Source: Fidelibacterota bacterium TCS56 (GTDB lineage Bacteria; Fidelibacterota; Marinisomatia; Marinisomatales; TCS56). From it: a stretch of DNA of 43,827 nucleotides. Positions 34,652 to 43,805 of the stretch are shown piece after piece. Numbering within the stretch: the first letter of the stretch is position 1; every line of letters begins with the position of its first letter. The stretch lies in NCBI GenBank assembly GCA_001577055.1, contig LSCG01000004.1, positions 1 through 43,827 on the forward strand, written 5' to 3'. Made by a program: the position numbers and the translations under genes. The notes beneath the pieces were generated by a model that saw only the letters and a program-made list of their open reading frames with translations, was not told where the DNA came from and made no database searches.

Positions 34652-37183
34652 ATGGCCAAACGACCAATGCGAATTTTCCAGATAGCGAAGGAATTAAATA
34701 TCTCGCATCAGGAAATTATGACCTTCCTGAAAAATGATGGGATGGAGATATCCAGCCACATGTCGCCGGTGGATGATGAGGCATATCAGAAAATATTAGC
34801 CGAATTTGCCAAAGACAAAGAGGTGGTGGATCGCTATCGCAAGGACCAGGTGCGACGTGAAATTCATGAATCACGCCTGAAAGAAGAACAGCGCTCCGGG
34901 ATGAAGATCCTGTCGCTTGAAGAACAGCGCGCATTGGAAGAAGAAGAAAAGGTCAAGGCGCAGAAGGAAGCGGAAGCGGCACGCAAACGGGCTGAGGAAG
35001 AAGAAAAAGCGCGACTGGCAGAGGAAAAGCGCCAGCAGGAGGAAGAGCGAAAAGCCAAAGAGGCAGCCGAAGAAGCGGCCAAGCAAGCGGCGAAAGCAAA
35101 AGAAATTGGCAAAAAGCCCGGGAAGAAACCAATTGAAACCAAGAAAGCCGATAAATCCAAGGATACCACACCCAAGCCTGGTAAGAAACGCAAGCTGCGA
35201 AAGATCGACCTGTCAGAAATCGAATCGCAGATCGGCGTCAGTGGAGGCAAAGGCAAGGATAAGAAGGGTAAGGGCAAAAATAAATCCAAAACGGTTAATG
35301 CAAATGTAAAAGATGCCGTTCGACGTACACTGGCGGGAATCGACAGCAAATCCAAGAAGAAATCCTATTCTAAATCGCGCGGCGGCAAGCGTGGTGACGC
35401 CGAAGTGAGCGAAATCGATCAGATTCTGCAGATACCGGAATTCTCCAATGTGGAAGAATTATCAAAGATTTTTGAAGTACCACCCAGTGATATTATCCAG
35501 AAGTGTTTCGCATTGGGGGTGCTGGCTACGATCAATCAGCGATTGGATTGGGATACAATTGAGTTGCTGGCCAGTGATTACGGCTTTAAAGCCGAGCAAT
35601 TGACCGAGATCGGAGAGGATTTATTCTCGCTGGATACGACTGAGGAAGATTTTGAGAAAGCCCAATCGCGCTCACCGGTTGTGACGGTAATGGGGCATGT
35701 TGATCATGGAAAAACTTCGATCCTGGACTACATTCGCAAGACCAATGTGGTGGCGGGAGAATCGGGTGGAATTACCCAACACATCGGTGCCTATCAGGTA
35801 GAAACCGACGAGGGAAAAACGATCACCTTCCTGGATACGCCCGGTCACGAGGCCTTCACCGCCATGCGAGCCCGAGGCGCTCAGGTTACTGATATTGTGG
35901 TACTGGTGGTGGCGGCCAATGATGCGGTCATGCCGCAAACGGTTGAAGCCATCAATCATGCCCGGGCCGCCAATGTCCCGATTATTATTGCCATCAATAA
36001 GATTGATCTGGCCGGAGCCGATATTGATAAAGTCAAGCGTGAGCTGTCGGAAAAAGAAGTACTGGTGGAGGACTGGGGCGGAAAAGTCCAGGCTATACCA
36101 GTTTCGGCCAAGACCGGTGAAGGTCTGGAAGATTTACTTACAGCGATTGTGATGGAATCGGAACTGCTGGAACTGACAGCCAATTATGATACGCTGGCAC
36201 GGGGTACGATCGTGGAAGCCAGGCTGGATAAAGGACACGGACCCATTGCCACGCTGCTGATTCAAAAAGGTACTTTGCATGTAGGCGATCCCTTTATCTG
36301 CAATAATTATCCCGGCAAAGTACGCGCCATTATGGATGAGCGGGGCAAGCGCATTAAGGAAGCTGTTCCCTCGGATGCCGTCCAAATTCTGGGCTTCGAT
36401 CAGGTGCCCCAGGCGGCGGACATTTTTGCCACTGTAGAAAATGAACGTGACCTGAAACGGGTTGCCGCCGATCGTCAGCGGGTAAAACGTGAAATAGACC
36501 AGAAGAAGATTGCCACCCAGTCACTGGATGCCATCTCCGCCAAAATCAAAGAAGGCAGCATGAAGAACCTGCCATTGATTATCAAAGGTGACGTTGACGG
36601 ATCGGTAGAAGTGTTGGCCGAAACGCTGGAGAAATTGAATACGGAAGAAGTGGGGGTCCAGATAATCCATAAGGCTGTCGGCATGGTGATGGAGTCAGAT
36701 GTATTCCTGGCGGTAACCTCCGGTGCAGTCATCATTGGCTTTCAGGTTCAGGTGCATTCCAATGCGACATTATTGGCCAAGCAAGAAGGTATTGAAATTC
36801 GGGCCTATAGCATTATTTACAATGTTGTAGAGGATATACGTCTGGCACTTGAAGGTATGCTTGAGCCTGATTCAGTGGAAGAGGTTATTGGACGTGCCGC
36901 AGTTCAAGCAGTGTTTAAGATACCCAATCAAGGTTATATCGCCGGCTGCAAAGTAAATGAAGGATTGATTAAACGCAGCGCCAAAGCCCGCTTGATTCGT
37001 GATGGAGAGGTTATCAGCACCGGAACTATTTCTTCACTGAAAAGATTTAAGGACGATGTGAAAGAAATCAAAGAAGGCATGGAGTGCGGTATTGGGATTG
37101 ATTCGGTCTCAAAATACAAAGAGGGTGATGAAATCGAATCATTTGTGATCAAGAAAATAAAGCGAAAACTTGCAGCGAATTGA
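34652..37183 (+). CDS. infB: Translation initiation factor IF-2
   Basis: The product is 843 aa. An N-terminal IF2_N helix (MRIFQIAKELNISHQEIMTFLKNDG) is followed by a long Lys/Glu/Ala-rich region (about 80-250), which is the usual variable N-terminal part. A second IF2_N-like unit (NVEELSKIFEVPPSDIIQKCFALG) comes before the GTPase: G1 GHVDHGKT, G2 SGGITQHIGAYQV, G3 DTPGHEAF, G4 NKID, G5 SAK. Domains II, III and IV follow. It delivers fMet-tRNA to the 30S subunit. rbfA overlaps its stop by 4 bases. Confidence 0.98.
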   Translation: MAKRPMRIFQIAKELNISHQEIMTFLKNDGMEISSHMSPVDDEAYQKILAEFAKDKEVVDRYRKDQVRREIHESRLKEEQRSGMKILSLEEQRALEEEEKVKAQKEAEAARKRAEEEEKARLAEEKRQQEEERKAKEAAEEAAKQAAKAKEIGKKPGKKPIETKKADKSKDTTPKPGKKRKLRKIDLSEIESQIGVSGGKGKDKKGKGKNKSKTVNANVKDAVRRTLAGIDSKSKKKSYSKSRGGKRGDAEVSEIDQILQIPEFSNVEELSKIFEVPPSDIIQKCFALGVLATINQRLDWDTIELLASDYGFKAEQLTEIGEDLFSLDTTEEDFEKAQSRSPVVTVMGHVDHGKTSILDYIRKTNVVAGESGGITQHIGAYQVETDEGKTITFLDTPGHEAFTAMRARGAQVTDIVVLVVAANDAVMPQTVEAINHARAANVPIIIAINKIDLAGADIDKVKRELSEKEVLVEDWGGKVQAIPVSAKTGEGLEDLLTAIVMESELLELTANYDTLARGTIVEARLDKGHGPIATLLIQKGTLHVGDPFICNNYPGKVRAIMDERGKRIKEAVPSDAVQILGFDQVPQAADIFATVENERDLKRVAADRQRVKREIDQKKIATQSLDAISAKIKEGSMKNLPLIIKGDVDGSVEVLAETLEKLNTEEVGVQIIHKAVGMVMESDVFLAVTSGAVIIGFQVQVHSNATLLAKQEGIEIRAYSIIYNVVEDIRLALEGMLEPDSVEEVIGRAAVQAVFKIPNQGYIAGCKVNEGLIKRSAKARLIRDGEVISTGTISSLKRFKDDVKEIKEGMECGIGIDSVSKYKEGDEIESFVIKKIKRKLAAN

Positions 37184-37560
37184 ACAACGAACCGTACAGA
37201 CGGCCCGATCGGGTCGCTCAGCAAATTCTTCAGATAATAGGTGAAATAGCAACCAAGTATATTGACCTGAGTTATCTGGGCTTTATTACTTTTTCAAAAG
37301 TTCTACTTTCTAACGACCTGAAGTATGCCAAAGTGTTTTACAGTGTTATCCAGCCGCGCTATTCGCAGGCTGAACTAAATGAAAAACTCAACCACCAGGC
37401 CAGTGTGTTTCGCAAGCATCTGGGAGCGGAAATGCGCATCAAGCATACACCGGAAATCAAGTTTATCCACGATGAGTCATTTGAATACGCTGAGAAAATG
37501 AACCGCCTGATTTCACAGGTAATCCACGACGACACCGCCGATGATACTGATGCTGAATAA
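37180..37560 (+). CDS. rbfA: Ribosome-binding factor A
   Basis: The product is 126 aa from TTG 37180, overlapping infB (TTGA). It has the KH-like fold pattern: PYRRPDRVAQQILQIIGEIATKY, then VLLSNDLKYAKVFYSVI and FRKHLGAEMRIKHTPEIKFIHDESFEYAEKMNRLI. The last strand-helix pair is the most conserved part of the family. It aids 16S rRNA processing and 30S maturation. truB begins within its last 20 bases. Confidence 0.94.
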   Translation: MNNEPYRRPDRVAQQILQIIGEIATKYIDLSYLGFITFSKVLLSNDLKYAKVFYSVIQPRYSQAELNEKLNHQASVFRKHLGAEMRIKHTPEIKFIHDESFEYAEKMNRLISQVIHDDTADDTDAE

Positions 37561-38194
37561 GCCGGCGGGTTGGACTTCCTTCGACGTGGTACGCAAAATT
37601 CGCAACGTAACAAGGGAGAAAAAGGTTGGCCACGGCGGGACCCTGGACCCCTTTGCCACGGGTCTGCTGATTCTGGGCACGGGCCGGGATACCAAACGAC
37701 TGTCAGCGATTACCCAGAGCCGGAAGACCTATGAAGCCCGCTTGTTATTGGGCAAAGCAACCGATACCATGGATTCCGAGGGTAAAATTGTGGAAACCGC
37801 TGACGTACCACCGTTAACAACCGATTCGATTACAGCAACCCTGAAAGCTTTCCACGGAATTCAGAAGCAAGTTCCGCCCATGTATTCGGCCAAAAAAATT
37901 GATGGTAAACGGCTGTACAAACTGGCACGGCAAAATATCGAGGTTGATCGTCCGGCCGTTGAGATTGAGGTCCACAAGATGGAATTAATGGCCTGGAATG
38001 ACCCGGTTCTGGATTTCCGTGTAACCAGCAGCAAGGGTACTTATATCCGCGTTCTGGGTGCCGATCTGGCGCGGGCCTTAGGTTCGGTAGGGCATCTAGT
38101 GGAATTAAAGCGGACTGCGATCGGTGATTATCAACTGGGGGATGCACTGACAATCGAAAAATTCATACAGCAATGGAAATCTACCGCAACATAG
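37541..38194 (+). CDS. truB: tRNA pseudouridine(55) synthase TruB
   Basis: The product is 217 aa. It starts at ATG 37541 (37550 is also possible) and overlaps rbfA by 20 bases. MLNKPAGWTSFDVVRKIRN and VGHGGTLDPFATGLL with catalytic D36 are diagnostic, followed by KTYEARLLLGKATDTMDSEG, PMYSAKKIDGKRLYKLAR and SKGTYIRVLGADLARALG. The protein lacks the C-terminal PUA-type domain of E. coli TruB, as in many short bacterial forms. It makes pseudouridine 55 in the T-loop of tRNAs. Confidence 0.96.
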   Translation: MILMLNKPAGWTSFDVVRKIRNVTREKKVGHGGTLDPFATGLLILGTGRDTKRLSAITQSRKTYEARLLLGKATDTMDSEGKIVETADVPPLTTDSITATLKAFHGIQKQVPPMYSAKKIDGKRLYKLARQNIEVDRPAVEIEVHKMELMAWNDPVLDFRVTSSKGTYIRVLGADLARALGSVGHLVELKRTAIGDYQLGDALTIEKFIQQWKSTAT

Positions 38195-39111
38195 CCGAAT
38201 TACCGGGAAATACCGGCAGTTTCCTGACGATTGGATCTTTCGATGGGTTACATCGTGGTCATCAGGAAATTATCAAGAAAACTGTGTCATACGCCCAGGC
38301 CCAGGAACAGCAGTCAGTTGTAATTACCTTTGACCCCCACCCGCGCCATGTCTTAGGGAATACCGGCGACCCTCTGCCCTTAATCATGGGAATTGAACAA
38401 AAGATCGCCATCCTGGAGCAATTACAGGTGGATCAATTACTGATAATTCCCTTTACCTGTGAATTTTCGCAGATGACCGCCGCTGATTTTCTCGATGAAG
38501 TGGTAATCAAATATTTTGCCCCGCAGAAAGTGATTATCGGTTACGACCACCATTTTGGACATCGACGTGAAGGATCGCCTGAGTTCAGTCAGGGATTCCT
38601 GGAGCCGCGGGGCATCGATGTGGAAATCATTGCACCTTTCCGTGATGAAAACTTGATTATCTCCAGTACCCATATTCGCGAGCTGATCATGCAGGGATTT
38701 GTCCGTCGGGCATCTTTCGAGCTGGGCTGGGTTTATGGTTTCGAAGCCCAGGTGGTAAGCGGCGCCGGTCGGGGCCGGGAGTTAAATTATCCCACGGCCA
38801 ATTTTATTCCATTGGTAAAAAACCAGTTGCTGCCCGGCCCGGGGGTATATCTGACCCGTGGAAGACTTAATTCCAAAAATATCTATGGCATGTGTAACTT
38901 AGGTACTCGCCCGACCTTCGGGGAGGATATTTTTGTCATGGAAGTCCATTTTTTCGGTGAAAGTGACCACGATTTATACGGTACTCAAATCACGATCGAG
39001 TTTCTTGAAAGAATTCGCGATGAGCACAAATTCTCATCGCCAGCAGCTTTAATAAAACAATTGAACGAAGATAAAAAGTCATGTTTGTTATTGATTAGCA
39101 AATATAAATAG
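38173..39111 (+). CDS. ribF: Bifunctional riboflavin kinase / FAD synthetase
   Basis: The product is 312 aa, overlapping truB by 22 bases. The N-terminal FMN adenylyltransferase has GSFDGLHRGHQEII, TFDPHPRHVL, VVIKYFAPQKVIIGYDHHFG and ISSTHIREL. The C-terminal riboflavin kinase has GAGRGRELNYPTANFIP and GVYLTRG. It converts riboflavin to FMN and then FAD. The position between truB and rpsO is the standard one in many bacteria. I see no FMN riboswitch, and the overlap leaves no room for one. Confidence 0.96.
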   Translation: MEIYRNIAELPGNTGSFLTIGSFDGLHRGHQEIIKKTVSYAQAQEQQSVVITFDPHPRHVLGNTGDPLPLIMGIEQKIAILEQLQVDQLLIIPFTCEFSQMTAADFLDEVVIKYFAPQKVIIGYDHHFGHRREGSPEFSQGFLEPRGIDVEIIAPFRDENLIISSTHIRELIMQGFVRRASFELGWVYGFEAQVVSGAGRGRELNYPTANFIPLVKNQLLPGPGVYLTRGRLNSKNIYGMCNLGTRPTFGEDIFVMEVHFFGESDHDLYGTQITIEFLERIRDEHKFSSPAALIKQLNEDKKSCLLLISKYK

Positions 39112-39119
39112 GAGTGACT

Positions 39120-39395
39120 ATGCCCCTTAGCAATGAGAAGAAAAAGGAATTGATTTCTAAATTTGGCAAGGACGAAAACGATACCGGTTCCGTTGAAGCA
39201 CAGATAGCGATGCTGACGCAGCGCATTCGTGACTTGACCGAACATGTGAAGACGCATAAAAAAGACAGCCATTCCCGGCGGGGACTGGTGATGTTGGTAG
39301 CCAAAAGAAGAAAATTGATTAAGTATTTAAGAAAAACAAATCAGCAGTCTTACGTGAATCTGCTGAAAGAATTGTCCATACGAGGTAATATTTAG
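39120..39395 (+). CDS. rpsO: 30S ribosomal protein S15
   Basis: The product is 91 aa from ATG 39120 with GGAG at 39111; an in-frame GTG at 39114 overlaps that site and is unlikely. It has the whole S15 pattern: KKKELISKFGKDENDTGSVEAQIAMLTQRIRDLTEHVKTHKKDSHSRRGLVMLVAKRRKLIKYLRK. It binds 16S rRNA early in assembly. pnp follows 3 bases after its stop, the usual pairing. Confidence 0.98.
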   Translation: MPLSNEKKKELISKFGKDENDTGSVEAQIAMLTQRIRDLTEHVKTHKKDSHSRRGLVMLVAKRRKLIKYLRKTNQQSYVNLLKELSIRGNI

Positions 39396-39398
39396 CAT

Positions 39399-41567
39399 AT
39401 GATAAAACATGAAATGGAAATCGGCGGTCGTACACTGTCGATACAAACTGGCCATGTGGCCAAGCAGTCCTCTGGTTCGGTCTTGATCACCTATGGCGAG
39501 ACTACAATTTTAGCGGCAGTAAATGCTGCGAAAACATTACGTGAGGATATTGATTTTTTCCCTTTACAGGTTGAATACCGTGAACGTTTCTATGCCGGCG
39601 GTAAAATCCCCGGAGGATTCTTCAAACGTGAAGGACGTCCCAGCGAAAAGGAAATTCTGACCTGCCGTTTAACCGATCGACCAATCCGGCCCCTCTTTCC
39701 CAAAGAGTTCAGGTATGAAACTCAGGTGATTATCACCGCCCTGTCAAGTGATGGAGAAAATGCTCCCGATATCCTGGCAGGAGTCGGCGCTTCGGCAGCC
39801 CTGATGATTTCGGATATCCCCTGGGATGGACCCATTTCCACGGTCAAAGTCGGACGGATAAATGGCGAATTCATCATTAATCCCACCCTGGATCAAATGG
39901 ATATCAGTGATTTGGAAATCACCGTTTCCGGGACCAAAGAGTCGGTTGTCATGGTTGAAGGTGAATCTGATGAAATCTCAGAAGAAACTTTAATAGACGC
40001 GCTGGAATTTGGTCATAAATACATCGTGCAGTTGAATGAATTGCAGATGAAGCTGGTTGCTGATTGTGAGATCACCAAACGTGAAATCCCCGTTGCCGAG
40101 GTAAATGATGAATTGACCGCCGCCGTGGATAAACTGGTGGGGAACCAGGTTAAGGATATTGTTGCCATTGAAGATAAAATGGCCCATTATGAAGCGCTGG
40201 ACAACCTGATCGCCGAGACCCAGGAAAAGCTGGAGGAAGAATACCCGGAAAACGAAGGGGTAATCGCCGAGCAGATTCATGACCAGCATAAAGAGATTAT
40301 GCGTGATCGTATCTTGTCGCGCGGGGTCCGAATTGATGGACGTGATACTAAAACTGTCCGTCCGATTACCATCGAACCCGGATTTCTGCCGCGCCTGCAC
40401 GGTTCAACCCTGTTTACCCGGGGTGAAACCCAGGCCCTGGTGACGATCACCCTTGGTACCAAGCGCGATGAACAGATCATCGATGATATCGACCGTGACA
40501 CGACTAAGCGCTATATGCTGCACTATAATTTCCCACCTTATTGTGTTGGGGAAGTCCGGCGATATTTTGGCACCAGTCGCCGGGAAGTCGGTCATGGAAA
40601 TCTGGCGGAACGAGCATTGAAACCCTTTATCCCCAGTGCCGAAGATTTTCCCTACACCGTTCGGATTGTGTCTGATATAATGGAATCCAACGGATCATCC
40701 TCAATGGCTTCAATCTGTGGCGGTTCGCTGGCCCTGGCCGATGCCGGAGTCCCGATTAAGCAACATGTGGCCGGAATTGCCATGGGCTTGATTAAGGATG
40801 AAGATAAACACGCCGTTCTCACGGATATACTGGGTACCGAAGACCATCTTGGTGATATGGATTTCAAAGTGGCCGGGACCCGCGACGGTATTACGGCCAT
40901 TCAGCTTGATCTCAAAATAGCCGGTATCAGTTTTGATCTGATGCGGGAAGCGCTGTCCCAGGCACGGGAAGGACGCCTGTTCATCCTGGATAAGATGTAT
41001 CAGGCCTTGCCAGAGGCGCGGACCGAGTTATCACCTTATGCTCCCAAGATTCTGACACTGCAAATCAGTCCGGAGAAAATCGGAGCATTGATCGGTCCAC
41101 AGGGTAAAAATATTAAGAAGATCATTGCTGATACTGAGTGTGGCATTGATGTTGACGACGACGGCACGGTAGTCGTTTCCGGTATAGATATCGAGAAATG
41201 CCGTGACGCTGTCGATTGGATCAAAGCAATTGCCTTCGAACCGGAAGTGGGTCAGGAGTTTGACGGGGTGGTCACCCGCTTGATGACCTTTGGCGCTTTT
41301 GTAGAATTCGCTCCCGGTCGGGAAGGTCTGGTTCATATCTCTGAACTTGACTGGAAACGTGTTGAAAAAGTAGCGGATGTCCTCAATCCCGGTGATAACG
41401 TCAGAGTTAAACTGATTAAGGTGGATGACCAGGGCCGCTACGATTTCAGTCGCAAGGCACTCTTGCCAAAACCCGAGGGTTGGGTTGAGCCTCCCAAACG
41501 TCACAGCGACCGTAATCGCCGTGGCGGCAACCGAGGCAACCGGCCCCCACGTAAGAAGCGTTTTTAA
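39399..41567 (+). CDS. pnp: Polyribonucleotide nucleotidyltransferase (PNPase)
   Basis: The product is 722 aa. Two RNase PH domains flank an all-helical linker: the first begins GGRTLSIQTGHVAKQSSGSVLITYGET, the second begins RGVRIDGRDTKTVRPI and contains GTKRDEQ and the active-site region IVSDIMESNGSSSMASICGGSLALADAG. KH (ISPEKIGALIGPQGKNIKKI) and S1 (EFDGVVTRLMTFGAFVEFAPGREGLVHISELDW) domains follow, with a basic RNA-binding tail. It degrades RNA phosphorolytically. It ends the rimP-to-pnp cluster. Confidence 0.98.
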   Translation: MIKHEMEIGGRTLSIQTGHVAKQSSGSVLITYGETTILAAVNAAKTLREDIDFFPLQVEYRERFYAGGKIPGGFFKREGRPSEKEILTCRLTDRPIRPLFPKEFRYETQVIITALSSDGENAPDILAGVGASAALMISDIPWDGPISTVKVGRINGEFIINPTLDQMDISDLEITVSGTKESVVMVEGESDEISEETLIDALEFGHKYIVQLNELQMKLVADCEITKREIPVAEVNDELTAAVDKLVGNQVKDIVAIEDKMAHYEALDNLIAETQEKLEEEYPENEGVIAEQIHDQHKEIMRDRILSRGVRIDGRDTKTVRPITIEPGFLPRLHGSTLFTRGETQALVTITLGTKRDEQIIDDIDRDTTKRYMLHYNFPPYCVGEVRRYFGTSRREVGHGNLAERALKPFIPSAEDFPYTVRIVSDIMESNGSSSMASICGGSLALADAGVPIKQHVAGIAMGLIKDEDKHAVLTDILGTEDHLGDMDFKVAGTRDGITAIQLDLKIAGISFDLMREALSQAREGRLFILDKMYQALPEARTELSPYAPKILTLQISPEKIGALIGPQGKNIKKIIADTECGIDVDDDGTVVVSGIDIEKCRDAVDWIKAIAFEPEVGQEFDGVVTRLMTFGAFVEFAPGREGLVHISELDWKRVEKVADVLNPGDNVRVKLIKVDDQGRYDFSRKALLPKPEGWVEPPKRHSDRNRRGGNRGNRPPRKKRF

Positions 41568-41590
41568 CCTAAAAAGACAGGGGGCACACT

Positions 41591-42709
41591 ATGCGAATTG
41601 GTGTACCAAAAGAAATTAAGAATAACGAATCCAGGGTCGCTCTGACGCCCCACGGCGCACTGGAACTGGTGAATCAGGGACATGAAATACTGGTCCAGAA
41701 GAGCGCCGGGATCGAGAGTGGTTTTACCGATGAAACTTATAGTGATGTAGGCTGCCGTTTGATTGACACGGCCAAGGAAGTCTTCGATAATGTGGAAATG
41801 ATAGTGAAGGTGAAAGAACCACAGCCGGTGGAAATCGAGATGTGCCGGCCGGATTTGACCATGTTTACTTATTTTCATTTTGCCGCCGAAGAAAAATTGA
41901 CCCGTGATTTTCTGGCTACCGGCGCCACGGCCATCGCTTATGAAACCATCATGACCGATGATGGCAAACTGCCGTTGTTAATCCCCATGAGTGAAGTAGC
42001 CGGCCGGATGGCCACCCAGGAAGGAGCCAAATATCTGGAACGACCATTCGGCGGGAAAGGTATCCTGCTGGGCGGCGTTCCAGGTGTGAAACCGGCTACG
42101 GTCACCGTGCTTGGTGGTGGTGTGGTCGGTACCAATGCCGCTAAAATTGCGGCCGGGTTCGGGGCCAAGGTGTATATCCTGGATAATAACCTGGATCGCC
42201 TGCGTTACCTGGACGATGTCATGCCGCGCAATGTCCGCACCTTGTACAGCAATCAATACAATCTGATGGAATTACTGCCGATTACCGATCTGCTGATTGG
42301 CGCCGTCCTGATTGTGGGAGCCAAAGCACCCAAGCTGGTGACCCGCGATATGCTGAAATTAATGAAACCGCGCAGTGCCATCGTTGATGTTTCGGTGGAC
42401 CAGGGTGGTTGTATCGAAACCTGCAAACCCACTACTCACGAGCATCCCACATTTGAGGTGGATGGCGTGATTCATTATTGTGTGGCCAATATGCCCGGTG
42501 CCGTTCCGTTTACATCCACGGTAGCCCTTACCAATGCCACCGCGCCTTACATGCAGAAACTGGCCAATAAAGGCGTTCTGGAAGCATTGAATTCCGACCC
42601 TTCACTGTTGTTAGGTTTGAATACCTATCGAAAGCAGATCACCCATCTGGGTGTGGCGGAAGCTTTCGGCATGGATTATGTCGATCCAGCCACTGCAATT
42701 TCCGGCTGA
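41591..42709 (+). CDS. ald: Alanine dehydrogenase
   Basis: The product is 372 aa with a purine-rich site (AGGGGG) upstream. MRIGVPKEIKNNESRVALTPHGA is the family start. A Lys in IVKVKEPQP and a His in FTYFHFA are the expected substrate-binding/catalytic residues. The NAD-binding GGGVVGTNAAKIAAGFGAKVYILD and DVSVDQGGCIET complete the signature. It interconverts alanine and pyruvate/ammonia. The AGCS symporter in this window could supply its substrate, though the genes are 20 kb apart. Confidence 0.97.
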   Translation: MRIGVPKEIKNNESRVALTPHGALELVNQGHEILVQKSAGIESGFTDETYSDVGCRLIDTAKEVFDNVEMIVKVKEPQPVEIEMCRPDLTMFTYFHFAAEEKLTRDFLATGATAIAYETIMTDDGKLPLLIPMSEVAGRMATQEGAKYLERPFGGKGILLGGVPGVKPATVTVLGGGVVGTNAAKIAAGFGAKVYILDNNLDRLRYLDDVMPRNVRTLYSNQYNLMELLPITDLLIGAVLIVGAKAPKLVTRDMLKLMKPRSAIVDVSVDQGGCIETCKPTTHEHPTFEVDGVIHYCVANMPGAVPFTSTVALTNATAPYMQKLANKGVLEALNSDPSLLLGLNTYRKQITHLGVAEAFGMDYVDPATAISG

Positions 42710-42784
42710 TTCCGCAACAATATCTTTGACAAAATGGCTTGTATTGATTCCCGATAGGGAGTTAATATCAAGTGTTGCTTTAAT

Positions 42785-42796
42785 TCCGAATTCGGA
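42785..42796. promoter_or_regulatory. 12-bp perfect palindrome at the start of the MerR-family gene
   Basis: TCCGAATTCGGA lies 9 bases before the GTG start and its right half forms part of the GGAGAA ribosome-binding site. It could be an autoregulatory operator, but a palindrome of this length may also be chance. Confidence 0.25.
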
Positions 42797-42805
42797 GAAT
42801 CGATT

Positions 42806-43204
42806 GTGGATCAGGGCATAAAAAAACTGTATTATTCAATCAGTGAGGTCAGCAAAATTACCGGCCTTAAGGCCTATGTACTGCGGTACTGGGAGACTGA
42901 ATTCAAGCAGTTGGCCCCGCCTAAAAATCGTGCCGGCAACCGGACTTATCGACAAAAGGATATTGATTTTATTCTACTGTTAAAGGACCTGTTGCACGAA
43001 CAGAAATTCACAATTGAAGGTGCTAGAATAAAGCTGGCGGAGAAACCGGTCAAAACCGAAGAGGTTTATTCGGAGCCGGTGAGCGCACCGACGGTCGATG
43101 AAAATCTTGATACGTCCGATGATGAAGTCGATTCAAGTCATAAAAAAATCCTGCGCCATATCCGTCAGGAATTGGAAGCCGTTTTAGAAATATTGCAAAG
43201 ATAA
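42806..43204 (+). CDS. MerR-family transcriptional regulator
   Basis: The product is 132 aa from GTG 42806 with GGAGAA upstream. The N-terminal winged helix is YYSISEVSKITGLKAYVLRYWETEFKQLAPPKNRAGNRTYRQKDIDFILLLKDLLHEQKFTIEGAR, matching the MerR subgroup with an HTH and no metal-binding cysteines. The acidic linker leads to a short helix (KKILRHIRQELEAVLEILQR), probably for dimerisation. No effector domain, so the signal it senses is unclear. tRNA-Pro follows 2 bases later. Confidence 0.92.
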   Translation: MDQGIKKLYYSISEVSKITGLKAYVLRYWETEFKQLAPPKNRAGNRTYRQKDIDFILLLKDLLHEQKFTIEGARIKLAEKPVKTEEVYSEPVSAPTVDENLDTSDDEVDSSHKKILRHIRQELEAVLEILQR

Positions 43205-43206
43205 AT

Positions 43207-43281
43207 CGGGGCATGGCGCAGCCCGGTTAGCGCGCATGACTGGGGGTCATGAGGTCGGGAGTTCAAATCTCCCTGCCCCGA
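43207..43281 (+). tRNA. tRNA-Pro (anticodon GGG)
   Basis: Acceptor CGGGGCA/TGCCCCG, D-stem GCGC/GCGC, anticodon stem CATGA/TCATG around CTGGGGG (anticodon GGG), and T-arm GGGAG/CTCCC with TTCAAAT. CCA is not encoded. It lies 2 bases after the MerR gene stop. Its 3' portion is repeated twice more downstream. Confidence 0.96.
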
Positions 43282-43286
43282 CAATA

Positions 43287-43318
43287 AAGCCTGGCCGTTT
43301 GGCCGGGCTTTTTTTTTA
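43287..43318 (+). terminator. Rho-independent terminator after tRNA-Pro
   Basis: AAGCC-T-GGCC and GGCC-G-GGCTT pair around GTTT, followed by nine T residues. The same terminator is repeated 253 bases downstream (43540-43571). Confidence 0.93.
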
Positions 43319-43374
43319 TTGAGGATAGAGGTCACCTGCACCGCTTACCAGCGGTCTTCGGTGGGCAGGCACGG

Positions 43375-43429
43375 GGCAAAGAGCTTAGAGCTGAGAGCAA
43401 AGAGCAAAGAGCAAAGAGCAAAGAAGAGC
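43375..43429 (+). repeat. AG-rich heptamer microsatellite (GCAAAGA)n
   Basis: Tandem copies of a 7-base unit, GCAAAGA, with variants GCTTAGA and GCTGAGA. The second unit of the array has a related tract at 43630-43680 with a different order and number of units, as expected from replication slippage. Confidence 0.85.
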
Positions 43430-43478
43430 AGGGGGTGTCGGTGGGATGAGAAGTTTACAGTTAATCGGTCGGGAGTTC

Positions 43479-43517
43479 CCTGCCCGCCAAAGTACGTCGC
43501 AGACGGGCGTCGGCGGG
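43479..43517 (+). repeat. 39-nt palindromic module inserted in the second T-loop copy
   Basis: The module sits between GTCGGGAGTTC and AAATCTCCC, within the T-loop copy. It folds by CCCGCC (43483-43488) with GGCGGG (43512-43517), with an inner CGTC-GCA-GACG hairpin. The same 39 bases recur at 43767-43805. Confidence 0.9.
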
Positions 43518-43736
43518 AAATCTCCCTGCCCCGACAATAAAGCCTGGCCGTTTGGCCGGGCTTTTTTTTTATTGAGGATAGAGGTCACCTGCACCGCTTA
43601 CCAGCGGTCTTCGGTGGGCAGGCACGGGGCAAAGAGCTTAGAGCTGAGAGCAAAGAGCAAAGAGCAAAGAGCTTAGAGCGCAGAGGTGCCGGGGAGATGA
43701 GGTGATGAGGAGAAAAAACTTGTTTGTCGGGAGTTC

Positions 43737-43805
43737 CCTGTCCGCCGTAGCTTTAGCGCAGGCGGGCCTGCCCGCCAAAGTACGTCGCAGACGGGCGTCG
43801 GCGGG
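43737..43805 (+). repeat. Two stacked palindromic modules (30 + 39 nt) in the third T-loop copy
   Basis: The third copy carries a new 30-base module (43737-43766; CCGCC and GGCGG arms around GTAGCTTTAGCGCA) followed by the same 39-base module as copy two, again between GTCGGGAGTTC and AAATCTCCC. Confidence 0.9.

Noticed and set aside
34864-35355. Long minus-strand open frames (163 aa and others) opposite infB
   Set aside because: They are shadows of the Lys/Glu/Ala-rich IF-2 N-terminal region; the translations are Ser/Phe/Leu-rich low complexity, and the + strand gene is certain.
42727-42760. TTGACA before the MerR gene as a -35 box
   Set aside because: At 16-18 bases downstream there is no acceptable -10 sequence, so I did not list a promoter.
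43207-43281. tRNA-Pro as an attachment site of an integrated phage or genomic island
   Set aside because: The repeated tRNA tail resembles att duplication, but the copies are only 253-288 bp apart with no integrase or cargo genes between them, so a tandem/modular repeat fits better. Sequence beyond the window could change this.
43319-43676. Two similar short open frames (73 and 76 aa) sharing the same peptide start
   Set aside because: They lie inside the tandem tRNA-tail repeat, run through the AG-rich heptamer tract and the terminator, and have no ribosome-binding site; the similarity is due to the DNA repeat.
43375-43680. Possible CRISPR array in the repeated AG-rich region
   Set aside because: Repeat units are only 7 bases with no regular spacers, and no cas genes are present. 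It is a microsatellite inside a larger tandem repeat.
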